A DNA stretch of 19,497 nt, taken from Gorillibacterium sp. (GTDB taxonomy: Bacteria; Bacillota; Bacilli; Paenibacillales; NBRC-103111). The DNA is taken from the NCBI GenBank assembly GCA_014380705.1, contig JACMJI010000227.1:1-19497 (forward strand). The letters are read 5' to 3'. The position numbers and the translations under genes were made by a program. Below are positions 7,800 through 15,668 of the stretch, piece after piece (positions within the stretch are counted from its first letter, which is position 1; each line of letters opens with the position of its first letter). The notes under the pieces were generated by a model. It was given only the letters and a program-made list of their open reading frames with translations, searched no databases and was not told the DNA's origin.

Positions 7800-10427
7800 T
7801 TATGCTTGTTCAGCTATGACTGCCTCTGCTGCCAAAAGTGCTTCCGTAAGCTTGCTAGCATCCTTACCGCCAGCCTGAGCCATATCAGCACGACCGCCTC
7901 CACCGCCTCCACACACGGAAGCTGCCGCTTTTACAATCTTTCCTGCATGGTACCCTTTTTCGATCAGGTCTGACGTGACCATGGTGATTAGATTAACCTT
8001 ATCACCGCTGCCAGCACCAAGTACGATAATGCCCGAGCTTAACTTGCCTTTAAGCTGGTCGAGTACAGAGCGCAGGGCATCGATATCTGGTGCATCTACC
8101 AGAGCAGATAAAACTTGAATGCCAGCAATGTCCTTGATTTGATCTGTCAGGCTGCCTGCTTCAGCATTCATCAATTTGCTTTTTAATGAGTCATTCTCCC
8201 GGTTCGAATCACGCAATTGGCCAAGCAGCCCCTCAATACGCTTGGGAACATCCTGCACGTTTGATTTCAGTAACGATGCGGATTGGTCTAACAATTGCAG
8301 TTGTTGATCAACATAATCATAAGCATGCCTTCCGGTCACAGCTTCGATGCGACGCACACCCGAGCCAATCCCGGCTTCACTGACGATTTTGAACAAACCA
8401 ATTTCAGAGGTGGAACCAACGTGACAACCCCCACATAGCTCAATACTGTAATCACCTACACGGACCACTCGGACGATATCGCCATATTTCTCACCAAATA
8501 GTGCTGTTGCTCCCATAGCCTTCGCTTCGTCGATGGTTTTCTGCGTAATTAGAAGCTGTGTATTTAGCCATATTTGGCGGTTGACACGATTCTCAATGTC
8601 TTTGATTTCTTCGGCGTTAACCGCACTGAAATGGGAAAAATCGAACCGCAGCCGGCCTGCGGTTACGAGCGAGCCCGCTTGATTGACGTGGTCACCTAGC
8701 ACTTCATTCAGCGCTTTGTGCAGAAGATGCGTGGCTGTATGGTTCTTGACGGTATCCTGACGTGACGTTCGGTCAAGCGTTGCAACGACTTTATCGCCAA
8801 GTTTTAACGATCCATTATCAATTCGTACGGCCATGACATGCTGACCATGAGGCGCCTTGGCAACATCTGTAACAACAGCTTTTACCGAGTTGTTCTCAAT
8901 AAAGCCTTTGTCGCTGACTTGACCGCCACTCTCTGCATAGAACGGTGTAATATCGAGAATGACGGAACATTCCTCACCCTCGCCGACAAGATCAACCATT
9001 TGATTATTATGCACGATAGCCATTACAGTGGCCTGGGTTATCCATTCATTATATCCAACAAATACTGATTTATCCTTGTATCCAGACAATGGGCCGCCTT
9101 GGATCTTCATGCTTTCGGTTTCTTGTCGCGCAGAACGAGCACGGACTCGTTGTTCATTCATCGCGATATCAAAACCTTCCCGATCAACCGCAAGACCCTG
9201 CTCATCCGCAAAATCCTCTGTTAAGTCAAAAGGAAATCCATACGTATCATAAAGCTTGAAAGCATCAGCTCCGGAAATCACATTAGAGCCGGACTTTTTG
9301 GCAGTTTCAACAAGTGTAGACAGGATCGCAAGACCTTCGCCTAAGGTCTCGTGGAATCGCTCTTCTTCTAGGCGGACAATCCGTTCAATATATTCTCGTT
9401 TATCGACAACCTCCGGGTAATAGACGCCCATAATATCCCCGATGCTTCCCACCAGCAGATATAGAAACGGCTTATCCATGCCAAGGTTCTTGCCATAACG
9501 CACAGCGCGACGCAGGAGGCGGCGGATGATGTAGCCACGGCCTTCATTCGAAGGAAGAACCCCATCCCCTACAGCGAAGGACACGGTCCGTACGTGGTCA
9601 GCAATGACCTTGAGCGCGATGTCGTGCTGTTCATTCACTTTGTATTCAACACCAATGATGCGGCAGGCTTCAGCAATGATCGGAGCAAATAAATCTGTAT
9701 CAAAATTGGAGTCGACATTCTGCAGAATCGCAGCAAAGCGCTCAAGCCCTGCTCCGGTATCAATGTTCTTATTGGGAAGTGGTGTATAGCTGCCGTCCTT
9801 GTTGTGATTAAACTGGCTGAATACAAGATTCCATACTTCAAGAAAACGCTCGTTCTCCCCACCCGGCCAACACTCAGGATCGCTTAGGTCACCATAATCA
9901 TCGCCACGGTCATAAAAAATTTCGGTACACGGTCCACAGGGTCCTTCTCCGATATCCCAGAAGTTGTCCTTGTCCAGCTTATAAATTCGTTCCTCAGGCA
10001 ACCCGATCTTCTTGTTCCACAGATCATAGGCCTCCTGATCTTCTTTGTAGACAGTGACAGATAATCGTTCTGGAGCAAAATCAAGCCATTGAGGGCTCGT
10101 CAAGAATTCCCATGCCCAGGTAATGACTTCTTCCTTGAAATAGTCCCCGATTGAGAAGTTGCCCAGCATCTCGAAGAAGGTATGATGCCGCCGTGTTTTG
10201 CCGACATTCTCAATATCGTTCGTGCGAATGCACTTCTGAGCATTCGTAATTCGTGGATTCTCCGGCTGTACCCGACCATCGAAATAAGCTTTCAGCGGCG
10301 CCATTCCAGCATTGATCCATAAGAGCGATGGATCGTTGTGTGGGACAAGAGGCGCACTAGGCTCTACCCGGTGTCCTTTTTCTGCAAAGAAATCCAACCA
10401 TTTTTGACGAATAACGCTTGCTTTCAT
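7800..10427 (-). CDS. alaS: Alanine--tRNA ligase
   Basis: Charges tRNA-Ala with alanine and clears mischarged Ser/Gly. It is 875 residues long, the usual full length. The class II catalytic domain starts [40 protein letters not shown] and includes [31 protein letters not shown]. The editing domain carries the zinc-binding HTATH (H563, H567) and CGGCH (C665, H669). The C-Ala domain ends with a glycine-rich [16 protein letters not shown] stretch. The frame is open upstream to 10502, but that extension is read from the leader terminator hairpin. The ATG at 10427, eight bases after a GGGGG Shine-Dalgarno sequence, is the start. Expression is controlled by the T-box leader directly upstream. Confidence 0.98.
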   Translation of the reverse strand: MKASVIRQKWLDFFAEKGHRVEPSAPLVPHNDPSLLWINAGMAPLKAYFDGRVQPENPRITNAQKCIRTNDIENVGKTRRHHTFFEMLGNFSIGDYFKEEVITWAWEFLTSPQWLDFAPERLSVTVYKEDQEAYDLWNKKIGLPEERIYKLDKDNFWDIGEGPCGPCTEIFYDRGDDYGDLSDPECWPGGENERFLEVWNLVFSQFNHNKDGSYTPLPNKNIDTGAGLERFAAILQNVDSNFDTDLFAPIIAEACRIIGVEYKVNEQHDIALKVIADHVRTVSFAVGDGVLPSNEGRGYIIRRLLRRAVRYGKNLGMDKPFLYLLVGSIGDIMGVYYPEVVDKREYIERIVRLEEERFHETLGEGLAILSTLVETAKKSGSNVISGADAFKLYDTYGFPFDLTEDFADEQGLAVDREGFDIAMNEQRVRARSARQETESMKIQGGPLSGYKDKSVFVGYNEWITQATVMAIVHNNQMVDLVGEGEECSVILDITPFYAESGGQVSDKGFIENNSVKAVVTDVAKAPHGQHVMAVRIDNGSLKLGDKVVATLDRTSRQDTVKNHTATHLLHKALNEVLGDHVNQAGSLVTAGRLRFDFSHFSAVNAEEIKDIENRVNRQIWLNTQLLITQKTIDEAKAMGATALFGEKYGDIVRVVRVGDYSIELCGGCHVGSTSEIGLFKIVSEAGIGSGVRRIEAVTGRHAYDYVDQQLQLLDQSASLLKSNVQDVPKRIEGLLGQLRDSNRENDSLKSKLMNAEAGSLTDQIKDIAGIQVLSALVDAPDIDALRSVLDQLKGKLSSGIIVLGAGSGDKVNLITMVTSDLIEKGYHAGKIVKAAASVCGGGGGGRADMAQAGGKDASKLTEALLAAEAVIAEQA

Positions 10428-10470
10428 AAATTTTACCCCCTGGATTATGGCTTTAAGGTTCCATATAAAC

Positions 10471-10494
10471 AAAAAAGCCCCTGCATATGCAGGG
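10471..10494 (-). terminator. T-box conditional terminator
   Basis: Near-perfect arms CCCTGCA and TGCAGGG meet in the middle, followed on the minus strand by TTTTTT (10476-10471). It lies just downstream of the T-box sequence, which would form the competing antiterminator when uncharged tRNA binds. Confidence 0.9.
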
Positions 10495-10787
10495 ACGATC
10501 ATGTCGCGGTACCACCCTGGTTACTGCGTGCTGACCGTCTCTTTACGGACGGATGACAGGCTTGCAGTCTCCTCAAGGACAGTAACGGGTCCGACCGGTG
10601 GAGTTCATCCACACTCCGAATATAGCGCAATCGTGCTTTTTCCGAAAAGCCCTCACAGCCAGTTGACTAGTCATCGTTACACAATCTTGAGCTTTGGTCT
10701 CTCGATTGCTTTAAACGAATCATCAGTCACCGGGGCTTTCTCTCTGCCGGACAGTTTACGATTGTATGGAATTCATCAGCGTTTTAT
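10471..10787 (-). ncRNA. T-box riboswitch leader of alaS
   Basis: The signature T-box GGTGGTACCGCG lies at 10516-10505 on the minus strand. Its TGGT suits pairing with the ACCA end of uncharged tRNA-Ala (discriminator A73). It is followed by a terminator hairpin, CCCTGCATATGCAGGG, with a T-run (10476-10471). Upstream, the leader has AGAGAG (about 10749) and a GGTG further on, consistent with the double T-loop of Stem I. ACAATC and GATTGT segments can form a Stem I helix. I could not place the alanine specifier codon with confidence, so specificity is inferred from alaS. The leader runs from the promoter at 10794-10822 to about 43 bases before alaS. Confidence 0.9.
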
Positions 10788-10793
10788 ATCCGA

Positions 10794-10822
10794 ATTATAA
10801 ACAGCGCCCCGTTAATTGTCAA
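10794..10822 (-). promoter_or_regulatory. Consensus sigma-A promoter for the alaS leader
   Basis: Perfect TTGACA (10822-10817) and perfect TATAAT (10799-10794) with an optimal 17-base spacer on the minus strand. Transcription would start near 10787, giving a leader of about 360 bases to the alaS ATG. The -35 lies about 25 bases past the stop of the upstream SGNH gene. Confidence 0.92.
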
Positions 10823-10846
10823 CGAGTGGAACCAACCATGCAGTAT

Positions 10847-11593
10847 TTATATAAGCTCTGGCAATCTATCGTCCTTCAATAAGAAATCGTAGCCTGCCTG
10901 GATATACTCCAGCACCTTCTCAGCAATAATTCTATGCCCCTCCTGATTGGGGTGAATGCCATCCACACAAAGGAACTTAGTGTAATCTGGATATTGAAGA
11001 AATGCACCCCGTTTATCAATCCATTTCGTTCTTGTTTCCTGGGCTACTTTGATCACCATGGAATTGTATCGTTCCTGCCACCAATAGATCTTGGTTGCAC
11101 TGCCCAGCCACTCCAGAATACAACTTTCAGTTAGCGGATTGTTCTTGCTTACCCATTTTAGATATTTATCAGCATTTAGCGGAGGAAGCGTCATAAGAAC
11201 AGGGATGATCTTTTCACTTTTGAGAAAATGAATCGCTTCTTTCAACTTCAACTCAAACAAGTGAAAGTCCGTCTTCGGGCAATGCTCCTCTGTCGGATTA
11301 TCGGCAATCTCATTCCAGTTAAAATCACAATCGTTGCCACCGTATTCAATCAGGACAACATCGGGACTATCGACTAATACATCCTTATGCAAGCGATTGA
11401 CGCCCTTCGTCAGGGTATTGCCAAAGCGTGCCGTATTGCGGATGATTCCTTTAAGCTTTGCTTGGAGAATGGATACATAGTTGTCTTCCAGAACAACATA
11501 TTTACCTTTCTCTTCATCATAGACGACCCCTTTGGATATGGAATCTCCAGATACGATATATTTGTAGTGATCTGTGATACCGTCAATGGTCAA
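10847..11593 (-). CDS. SGNH/GDSL-family hydrolase
   Basis: Predicted serine esterase or acylhydrolase of 248 residues with all four SGNH blocks: SGDSIS (nucleophile S18), RFGNT (G58), GGND (N87) and VDGIHPN (D211, H214). There is no signal peptide or membrane segment, so it is probably cytoplasmic. The substrate cannot be told; candidates are lipid, acyl ester or deacetylase-type substrates. The open frame begins at a GTG at 11608 with a poor ribosome binding site. A TTG at 11593, nine bases after AGGTGGGG, is the likelier start. It has its own promoter (11647-11676) next to a short tandem repeat. It is a single gene between feoB2 and the alaS leader, with no clear terminator of its own. As I recall the Bacillus alaS neighbourhood, no such gene is present there. 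Confidence 0.85.
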   Translation of the reverse strand: MTIDGITDHYKYIVSGDSISKGVVYDEEKGKYVVLEDNYVSILQAKLKGIIRNTARFGNTLTKGVNRLHKDVLVDSPDVVLIEYGGNDCDFNWNEIADNPTEEHCPKTDFHLFELKLKEAIHFLKSEKIIPVLMTLPPLNADKYLKWVSKNNPLTESCILEWLGSATKIYWWQERYNSMVIKVAQETRTKWIDKRGAFLQYPDYTKFLCVDGIHPNQEGHRIIAEKVLEYIQAGYDFLLKDDRLPELI

Positions 11594-11646
11594 GGTCGTA
11601 CACCCCACCTAGCTTGCTGATTTTTCCGGAAAATCCCCTTAGCTCA

Positions 11647-11676
11647 AGTATAGTTTACGCTCGAGTGGCAAGTCAA
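11647..11676 (-). promoter_or_regulatory. Sigma-A-type promoter for the SGNH hydrolase gene
   Basis: TTGACT (11676-11671) and TATACT (11652-11647), separated by 18 bases, each one mismatch from consensus on the minus strand. They lie about 55 bases upstream of the TTG start. Confidence 0.75.
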
Positions 11677-11677
11677 C

Positions 11678-11718
11678 GCTCAGTACCCGTGATGACCAAA
11701 GGCTCAGAACCGATGACC
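11678..11718. repeat. Two-copy direct repeat abutting the SGNH promoter
   Basis: GCTCAGTACCCGTGATGACC (11678-11697) and GCTCAGAACCGATGACC (11702-11718) are near-identical copies 24 bases apart. They differ by one substitution and a three-base gap. They end two bases upstream of the -35 hexamer, a position typical of an activator or operator site. Confidence 0.55.
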
Positions 11719-11724
11719 TAGGGT

Positions 11725-13125
11725 TCATACCCAACCAAACAATCGAGCGGCCTGAGCGACCGCAAATGTCACGAAAACGGCGATACCCGTTGGGATTAAG
11801 GCAGAAAGCAGCGTCCACTTCTTACTTCGTGTTTCCTTATAAATATTGATCAGTGTTGTCCCGCAGGGAAAATGCAGCAAGGAGAACAGCATCATATTGA
11901 GTGCGGTTAGCCACGTCCAACCGTGATCAAGGAAAATATCCTTGATCCCTGTCATCCCGTCAGCATCGACCATCGCTCCAGAAGAGAGATAACCCATAAG
12001 GAGAATCGGCAGTACAATTTCATTTGCAGGCAGGCCAAGAACGAAGGCCATAATGATGAACCCATCAAGCCCAAGTAATTGTCCAAAAGGATCAAAGAAC
12101 CCGGCAAGATGATTTAAGACGCTTGCATCCCCGATCATAATATTACCCAGAATCCAAGTAATAACGCCTGCGGGGGCGGCAATAACGACAGCTCTTTTCA
12201 GCACAGCCCACGATTTATCTCGGGAGGACAATAAAATCGTTTTTAAAATTTGCGGACGACGATAAGGAGGAAGCTCAAGCGTATAATGGGTTGGCACACC
12301 GCGCAGTGCGGTCTTCGAGAGCACCCAAGACACCGTCAAGGTCACCGCAATGCCGAGCATCACGAGTCCCATGACTGCTGAAGCTGTAACGATCGAATGT
12401 AATCCACCCGTGGAGCCAACGGCCACAAATAACGAAGATAGCAGAATCAGTGTTGGCCAGCGTCCATTACAAGGAACGAAGTTATTGGTGAGAATCGCCA
12501 GCATTCGTTCCCGGGGAGATTCTATAATTCTAGTCGAAAGAATCGCCGCTGCATTGCAGCCAAAGCCCATGGACATGGTTAGCGCTTGTTTGCCGTGTCC
12601 ACCGGATTTCTTGAACATCCGGTCCATATTAAAGGCTACACGCGGTAGATAGCCGAAATTCTCCAGCAGGGCAAATACCGGAAAGAAAATGGCCATGGGA
12701 GGCAGCATAACGCTGACAACCCAAGAGGAGCCGCGATAAAGTCCGAGTACTAACAGATTATTTAGCCACTGCGGTACGTATATCGCCTGAAGGGCCTTAG
12801 CAATATAACCTTCGGTCCAACCGAAGAAATCAGCAAGCATGGCCGAGGGTACATTTGCGCCTGCAATTGTCAGCCAGAAGACCACACCTAGCAAAGCCAG
12901 CATAATTGGAAACCCCCAGATCGGGGAGGTGACGATTTTATCCAGTTTATAGGTTTGGAGCATCTTTTCACGTTTGCCAACGGTTACGACATCCTTCATG
13001 AGCTCATGCGCATTCTGATGAATATCAGCAACCAATTGATCGCGAAAGGGTTCCGTCTCTATGGAGCCGTATTTAGACCGAAGCGCTTGAAGTTGGGTTT
13101 CGTTAATTACAATACGTTCGCTCAA
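11725..13125 (-). CDS. feoB: Split FeoB, membrane permease half (feoB2)
   Basis: Transmembrane half of the ferrous iron transporter, 466 residues. The first 60 or so residues are hydrophilic and correspond to the end of the FeoB helical (GDI) domain. Both gate regions follow: LPRVAFNMDRMFKKSGGHGKQALTMSMGFGCNAAAILSTR (C190), FVPCNGRWP (C219) and LHFPCGTTLINIYKETRSKKW (C421). Membrane segments are spread between them. The sequence around 130-150 (YRGSSWVVSVMLPPMAIFF) is less like classical FeoB than the rest. The start is a TTG at 13125 with GGAGGGAG 8-10 bases upstream. It overlaps the end of feoB1 by 23 bases in another frame. With FeoA and FeoB1 it would import Fe2+ across the cytoplasmic membrane. 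Confidence 0.9.
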   Translation of the reverse strand: MSERIVINETQLQALRSKYGSIETEPFRDQLVADIHQNAHELMKDVVTVGKREKMLQTYKLDKIVTSPIWGFPIMLALLGVVFWLTIAGANVPSAMLADFFGWTEGYIAKALQAIYVPQWLNNLLVLGLYRGSSWVVSVMLPPMAIFFPVFALLENFGYLPRVAFNMDRMFKKSGGHGKQALTMSMGFGCNAAAILSTRIIESPRERMLAILTNNFVPCNGRWPTLILLSSLFVAVGSTGGLHSIVTASAVMGLVMLGIAVTLTVSWVLSKTALRGVPTHYTLELPPYRRPQILKTILLSSRDKSWAVLKRAVVIAAPAGVITWILGNIMIGDASVLNHLAGFFDPFGQLLGLDGFIIMAFVLGLPANEIVLPILLMGYLSSGAMVDADGMTGIKDIFLDHGWTWLTALNMMLFSLLHFPCGTTLINIYKETRSKKWTLLSALIPTGIAVFVTFAVAQAARLFGWV

Positions 13126-13825
13126 GATAATTCAGCTCCCTCCGTTCAGACTTTTTCACCCGATGGATTAGCTTTTCTAGTATCCCATCATCCCCATCCA
13201 GCAGACGCAGAGCGATCCAACGTGCAGGGAACTCATCTCCCAGTAGACTGCTAATCTCCGGTACCATTACGCTAATCTTTGTTTCAATTTCTTCGTTGTA
13301 ACGGATCTGAACGGGCGTTGACATAAGAGTCCCTTTTGCGACCTTTTCAATCATGCGGATAAGCTCAGGAAGCCCTTCTTTACGCATTGCTGATATTTTG
13401 ACAACAGGAACACCAAGTTTCTTGGATAGGAGCAATGCATCTACTGCAATTCCGAGCTTTCTCGCTTCATCCATCAGGTTAACGCAGATGACAACCTTCG
13501 TCGTCATCTCCAAAACCTGCAGCACCAAGTTCATATGGCGTTCAAGTGAAGTGGCATCCACCACAACGACGGTAACGTCTGGCTTTTCCAGAATCACATA
13601 GTCACGAGCAACCTCTTCGTCCTCTGAATTTGAAAATAATGAATACGTTCCGGGAAGATCTACAACCAGATATGAGTTACCGTTATGCTCGTAGGCACTT
13701 TCCGCTTTAGCAACTGTTTTTCCCGCCCAATTGCCGGTGTGCTGCCGTAGTCCAGTGAGCATATTGAACAAGGTGCTCTTGCCTGTATTGGGATTGCCAG
13801 CTAATGCGACGCGATAAGTGCTCAT
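13103..13825 (-). CDS. feoB: Split FeoB, cytoplasmic GTPase half (feoB1)
   Basis: Small GTPase half of FeoB, 240 residues, with all G motifs: GNPNTGKS (G1, 10-17), a TGNWAGKTV switch I region, DLPGTYSL (G3, from 56), NLMD (G4, 116-119) and SAM (G5, 145-147). After the G domain comes the start of the helical GDI domain (about 170-240). The protein stops there, where a normal FeoB continues straight into the membrane domain. Its ATG overlaps the feoA stop (ATGA), so feoA and feoB1 are coupled. Its end overlaps feoB2 by 23 bases. It probably assembles with FeoB2. A sequencing or natural frameshift is the alternative, made less likely by the Shine-Dalgarno sequence and start codon of feoB2. Confidence 0.92.
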   Translation of the reverse strand: MSTYRVALAGNPNTGKSTLFNMLTGLRQHTGNWAGKTVAKAESAYEHNGNSYLVVDLPGTYSLFSNSEDEEVARDYVILEKPDVTVVVVDATSLERHMNLVLQVLEMTTKVVICVNLMDEARKLGIAVDALLLSKKLGVPVVKISAMRKEGLPELIRMIEKVAKGTLMSTPVQIRYNEEIETKISVMVPEISSLLGDEFPARWIALRLLDGDDGILEKLIHRVKKSERRELNYLERTYCN

Positions 13826-14079
13826 TGTTCCTCCCCCTTTACCAATTGGCCAAAGATTCGGTCCGTTTCCTCTTTACGCAAGGCGATGGTCATTGAATTG
13901 ATCCTGAATGCCACAGGGTCACCCAAGGGGCTTTTTTGCAAAACTTCAATTCGTGCTCCGGGAACGAGTCCGAGATCGAGCAATCTTCTTCGCAACACGC
14001 CCTCAACCGTCATTCCATTTACCTGAAAAAACTGTCCAGTCTTCGCTTCAGCAAGCCGAACCGATGTGGCTATATCCAT
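13822..14079 (-). CDS. feoA: Ferrous iron transport accessory protein FeoA
   Basis: Small SH3-like cytoplasmic protein (85 residues) that works with FeoB in Fe2+ uptake. The family pattern is visible: a variable N-terminus, RRRLLDLGLVPGARIEVLQKSPLGDPVAFRINSMTIALRKEETDRIFG. The ATG at 14088 has AAGGGA directly against it, so the in-frame ATG at 14079 (nine bases after AAGGG) is the likelier start. It is the first gene of feoA-feoB1-feoB2, with a four-base overlap into feoB1. The leader is long, about 145 bases from the proposed promoter, and contains a hairpin with a U-run and a DtxR-like dyad. Confidence 0.92.
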   Translation of the reverse strand: MDIATSVRLAEAKTGQFFQVNGMTVEGVLRRRLLDLGLVPGARIEVLQKSPLGDPVAFRINSMTIALRKEETDRIFGQLVKGEEQ

Positions 14080-14117
14080 ATCCACCATTCCCTTCAGAGT
14101 TGTACCAAAGATACATT

Positions 14118-14133
14118 GTTTGCTTAAGGAAAC
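14118..14133. promoter_or_regulatory. DtxR/MntR-like dyad in the feoA leader
   Basis: GTTTGCTTAAGGAAAC is a near-perfect palindrome (one asymmetric pair) around TTAA. It closely resembles the MntR-type box TTTGCCTTAAGGAAAC known in B. subtilis. It lies about 40 bases upstream of the feoA start and downstream of the proposed promoter. Binding by a metal regulator is inference. Confidence 0.5.
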
Positions 14134-14142
14134 ATTTTGTCT

Positions 14143-14173
14143 AAAAAAAACTTTACACTTATATAATGCAAAG
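14143..14173 (-). terminator. Hairpin plus U-run inside the feoA leader
   Basis: On the minus strand CTTTGCATT (14173-14165) pairs with AGTGTAAAG (14159-14151), with two G-T pairs and a five-base loop. It is followed directly by eight Ts (14150-14143). It has the form of a Rho-independent terminator with a weak stem. It may end the transcript of the upstream permease gene or act as an attenuator within the feo leader. Confidence 0.45.
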
Positions 14174-14230
14174 ACGGCTGTAATATAAACTGGCTATCAG
14201 CCTAAATTTATCCGGTTACCCTATAGTATG

Positions 14231-14259
14231 ATCATAACACTTCATTTTTGCTTGGACAA
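14231..14259 (-). promoter_or_regulatory. Promoter of the feoA-feoB1-feoB2 operon
   Basis: TTGTCC (14259-14254) and TATGAT (14236-14231) with a 17-base spacer on the minus strand. The -35 hexamer lies inside the dyad at 14245-14261, a classic repressor position. A second possible -10 (TACTAT) lies just downstream. Confidence 0.6.
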
Positions 14260-14282
14260 CAAAATTTTTCCCTTGGGCAACA
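14245..14282. promoter_or_regulatory. Pair of DtxR-like operators at the feo promoter
   Basis: Two related degenerate dyads in direct orientation: TTTTTGCTTGGACAACA (14245-14261) and TTTTTCCCTTGGGCAACA (14265-14282), 20 bases apart start to start. Both share TTTT.C.TTGG..CAACA with the leader site at 14118-14133. The first covers the -35 and the second lies directly upstream. The most likely ligand is an iron- or manganese-responsive DtxR-family repressor. This is inferred from pattern only. Confidence 0.5.
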
Positions 14283-14309
14283 TTTGTATAGTGTTTATAA
14301 TTAAATAAT

Positions 14310-15380
14310 TTATACAGTCTTGTTACGAATATAATACTGCAAAAGGTACTGAATAACAACCTTTACCACCGCATAGAAGGGTACCGCAAGGATGAGTCCC
14401 AATACGCCCGCTATCTCGCCACCTGCCAACAAAACAAAGATAATGGTCAAAGGGTGCATATGCAGCTTCCGACCTACTACCTGAGGGGATATCACATTGC
14501 CTTCGAGAATCTGGATTAGCCAATTGACGAGAATCGTATAGAGAACCATTTTCCAGGAGAGGGTCATTGCGAACAAAATGGCTGGTGCAGCACCAAAATA
14601 CGGTCCTAAATACGGAATAATATTGGTGAGCGCCACAGCAGAAGCAAATAACAGCGGATACGGCAATCCAATCAGCCAATAACCCACCCAAGCTAGAACA
14701 CCGATCACTGCGCAGACGAGAAACTGGCCGCGCACATAGTTGCCTAGAGCATCGTCAATCTCAGATACCAAACGAACCGCATGCTTCCGCTGCTGTTTCG
14801 GAACCATGGTCAGAACCCCCCGTTGAATCCCCTTAAAGTCCCGAAGGATATAGAAAGCCAGAAACGGAATAATGAATGTCAGGAAAACGGCGTTAATCGT
14901 TGTGCCGATTCGGTCAATATAAGCGGATATCGCTTTGGAGAACCCTGCCTCCATGTTACTGAGTGAACGATTGATTCCATTGCGAACACTATCCGGCACA
15001 TAGCGATTATCATTGAATTCAGTCAACAGATTCTGAGCTCTAAGCGTGAACTGCGGCAGATGTTCATTGAGTTCCGTTAATTGACGAATAAACATGGGGA
15101 TCAGGTTGACTGCAATGACAGCGAGTGAGGTAAGAAAGGCAGCATAAATCAGCAGTACTGCAATGCTTCGGGGAACCTTCCGCCCGTTTAGCACGCTGAC
15201 AATGGGATTAAGCACATAAGAAATAATCATCGCGATGAAAAAAGGAGTAAGCACCGCGCGAACGAAGCCGAACAGATTGATTAGCAAAGGCTTTATCTGG
15301 ATCAGCATGAAAATAACAAGAAGTCCAAGCAGCGCCAGAACTAATCCCTTAAACCAGCGATTATTAGAAAAAGACTCCAT
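14310..15380 (-). CDS. yrrI: AI-2E family transporter (YrrI-like permease)
   Basis: Polytopic membrane protein of 356 residues in the AI-2E/PerM family (formerly UPF0118), whose members export or exchange small solutes. It opens with two adjacent hydrophobic segments (about 12-60) and a third near 75-95. A hydrophilic, partly helical segment (about 100-155) follows, then the conserved C-terminal block ALTNIIPYLGPYFGAAPAILFA and the EGNVISPQVVGRKLHMHPLTIIFVLLAGGEIAGVLGLILAVPFYAV signature. The substrate is not predictable. The frame is open to 15455, but the ATG at 15380, seven bases after GGAGG, is the start. A similar gene (yrrI) sits before alaS in B. subtilis; here the feo cassette and SGNH gene lie between them. 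Confidence 0.92.
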   Translation of the reverse strand: MESFSNNRWFKGLVLALLGLLVIFMLIQIKPLLINLFGFVRAVLTPFFIAMIISYVLNPIVSVLNGRKVPRSIAVLLIYAAFLTSLAVIAVNLIPMFIRQLTELNEHLPQFTLRAQNLLTEFNDNRYVPDSVRNGINRSLSNMEAGFSKAISAYIDRIGTTINAVFLTFIIPFLAFYILRDFKGIQRGVLTMVPKQQRKHAVRLVSEIDDALGNYVRGQFLVCAVIGVLAWVGYWLIGLPYPLLFASAVALTNIIPYLGPYFGAAPAILFAMTLSWKMVLYTILVNWLIQILEGNVISPQVVGRKLHMHPLTIIFVLLAGGEIAGVLGLILAVPFYAVVKVVIQYLLQYYIRNKTV

Positions 15381-15454
15381 ACATACACCTCCACAAGGCG
15401 GACTAGCCCTGTTTCGAGTATATGTGGAATCCTTTTCTTCTAACCCTATAACCA

Positions 15455-15661
15455 TTAATTGGCTAACATCTGCGGTTGCGGCATAACCTGCGGCTCTTCA
15501 AAGAAGAGATCATCGAGTGAACTCAAGGTTCCGTCCTCTTCTACTTGAAAAACAGACATTTTCTCACCATTTACAGTTAATTCAATAAAGCATCCCCAGC
15601 AGTAAAACTGGTGGGAGCCGATTTTCCCGATATCCTTGGAATTACAATTTGGACAACGCAT
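15455..15661 (-). CDS. Small zinc-ribbon protein
   Basis: Protein of 68 residues with an N-terminal zinc ribbon: CPNC (C3, C6) and CWGC (C21, C24), 14 residues apart. A short strand-rich segment (IELTVNGEKMSVFQVEEDGTLSSLDDLF) and a proline/glutamine-rich tail follow. The function is unknown. The ATG at 15661 has AGGGTGA seven bases upstream; a TTG directly before it is possible. It starts seven bases after the PRC-barrel gene stop and ends 74 bases before the permease, so the three are probably co-transcribed. I do not recognise a named homologue. Confidence 0.75.
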   Translation of the reverse strand: MRCPNCNSKDIGKIGSHQFYCWGCFIELTVNGEKMSVFQVEEDGTLSSLDDLFFEEPQVMPQPQMLAN

Positions 15662-15668
15662 CAATGGA

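Noticed and set aside
10428..10502. 25-residue N-terminal extension of AlaRS ([12 protein letters not shown]...)
   Set aside because: It is translated from the T-box terminator hairpin and leader. The family N-terminus begins at the ATG at 10427.
10447..10800. Plus-strand open frame of 117 codons
   Set aside because: It lies antisense to the alaS T-box leader, has no ribosome binding site and no recognisable protein features.
13103..13825. feoB1 as a pseudogene caused by a frameshift
   Set aside because: All G motifs are intact. The overlap with feoB2 has a ribosome binding site and start codon at sensible spacing, and both halves have complete conserved regions. Kept as a functional split, with the frameshift noted as an alternative.
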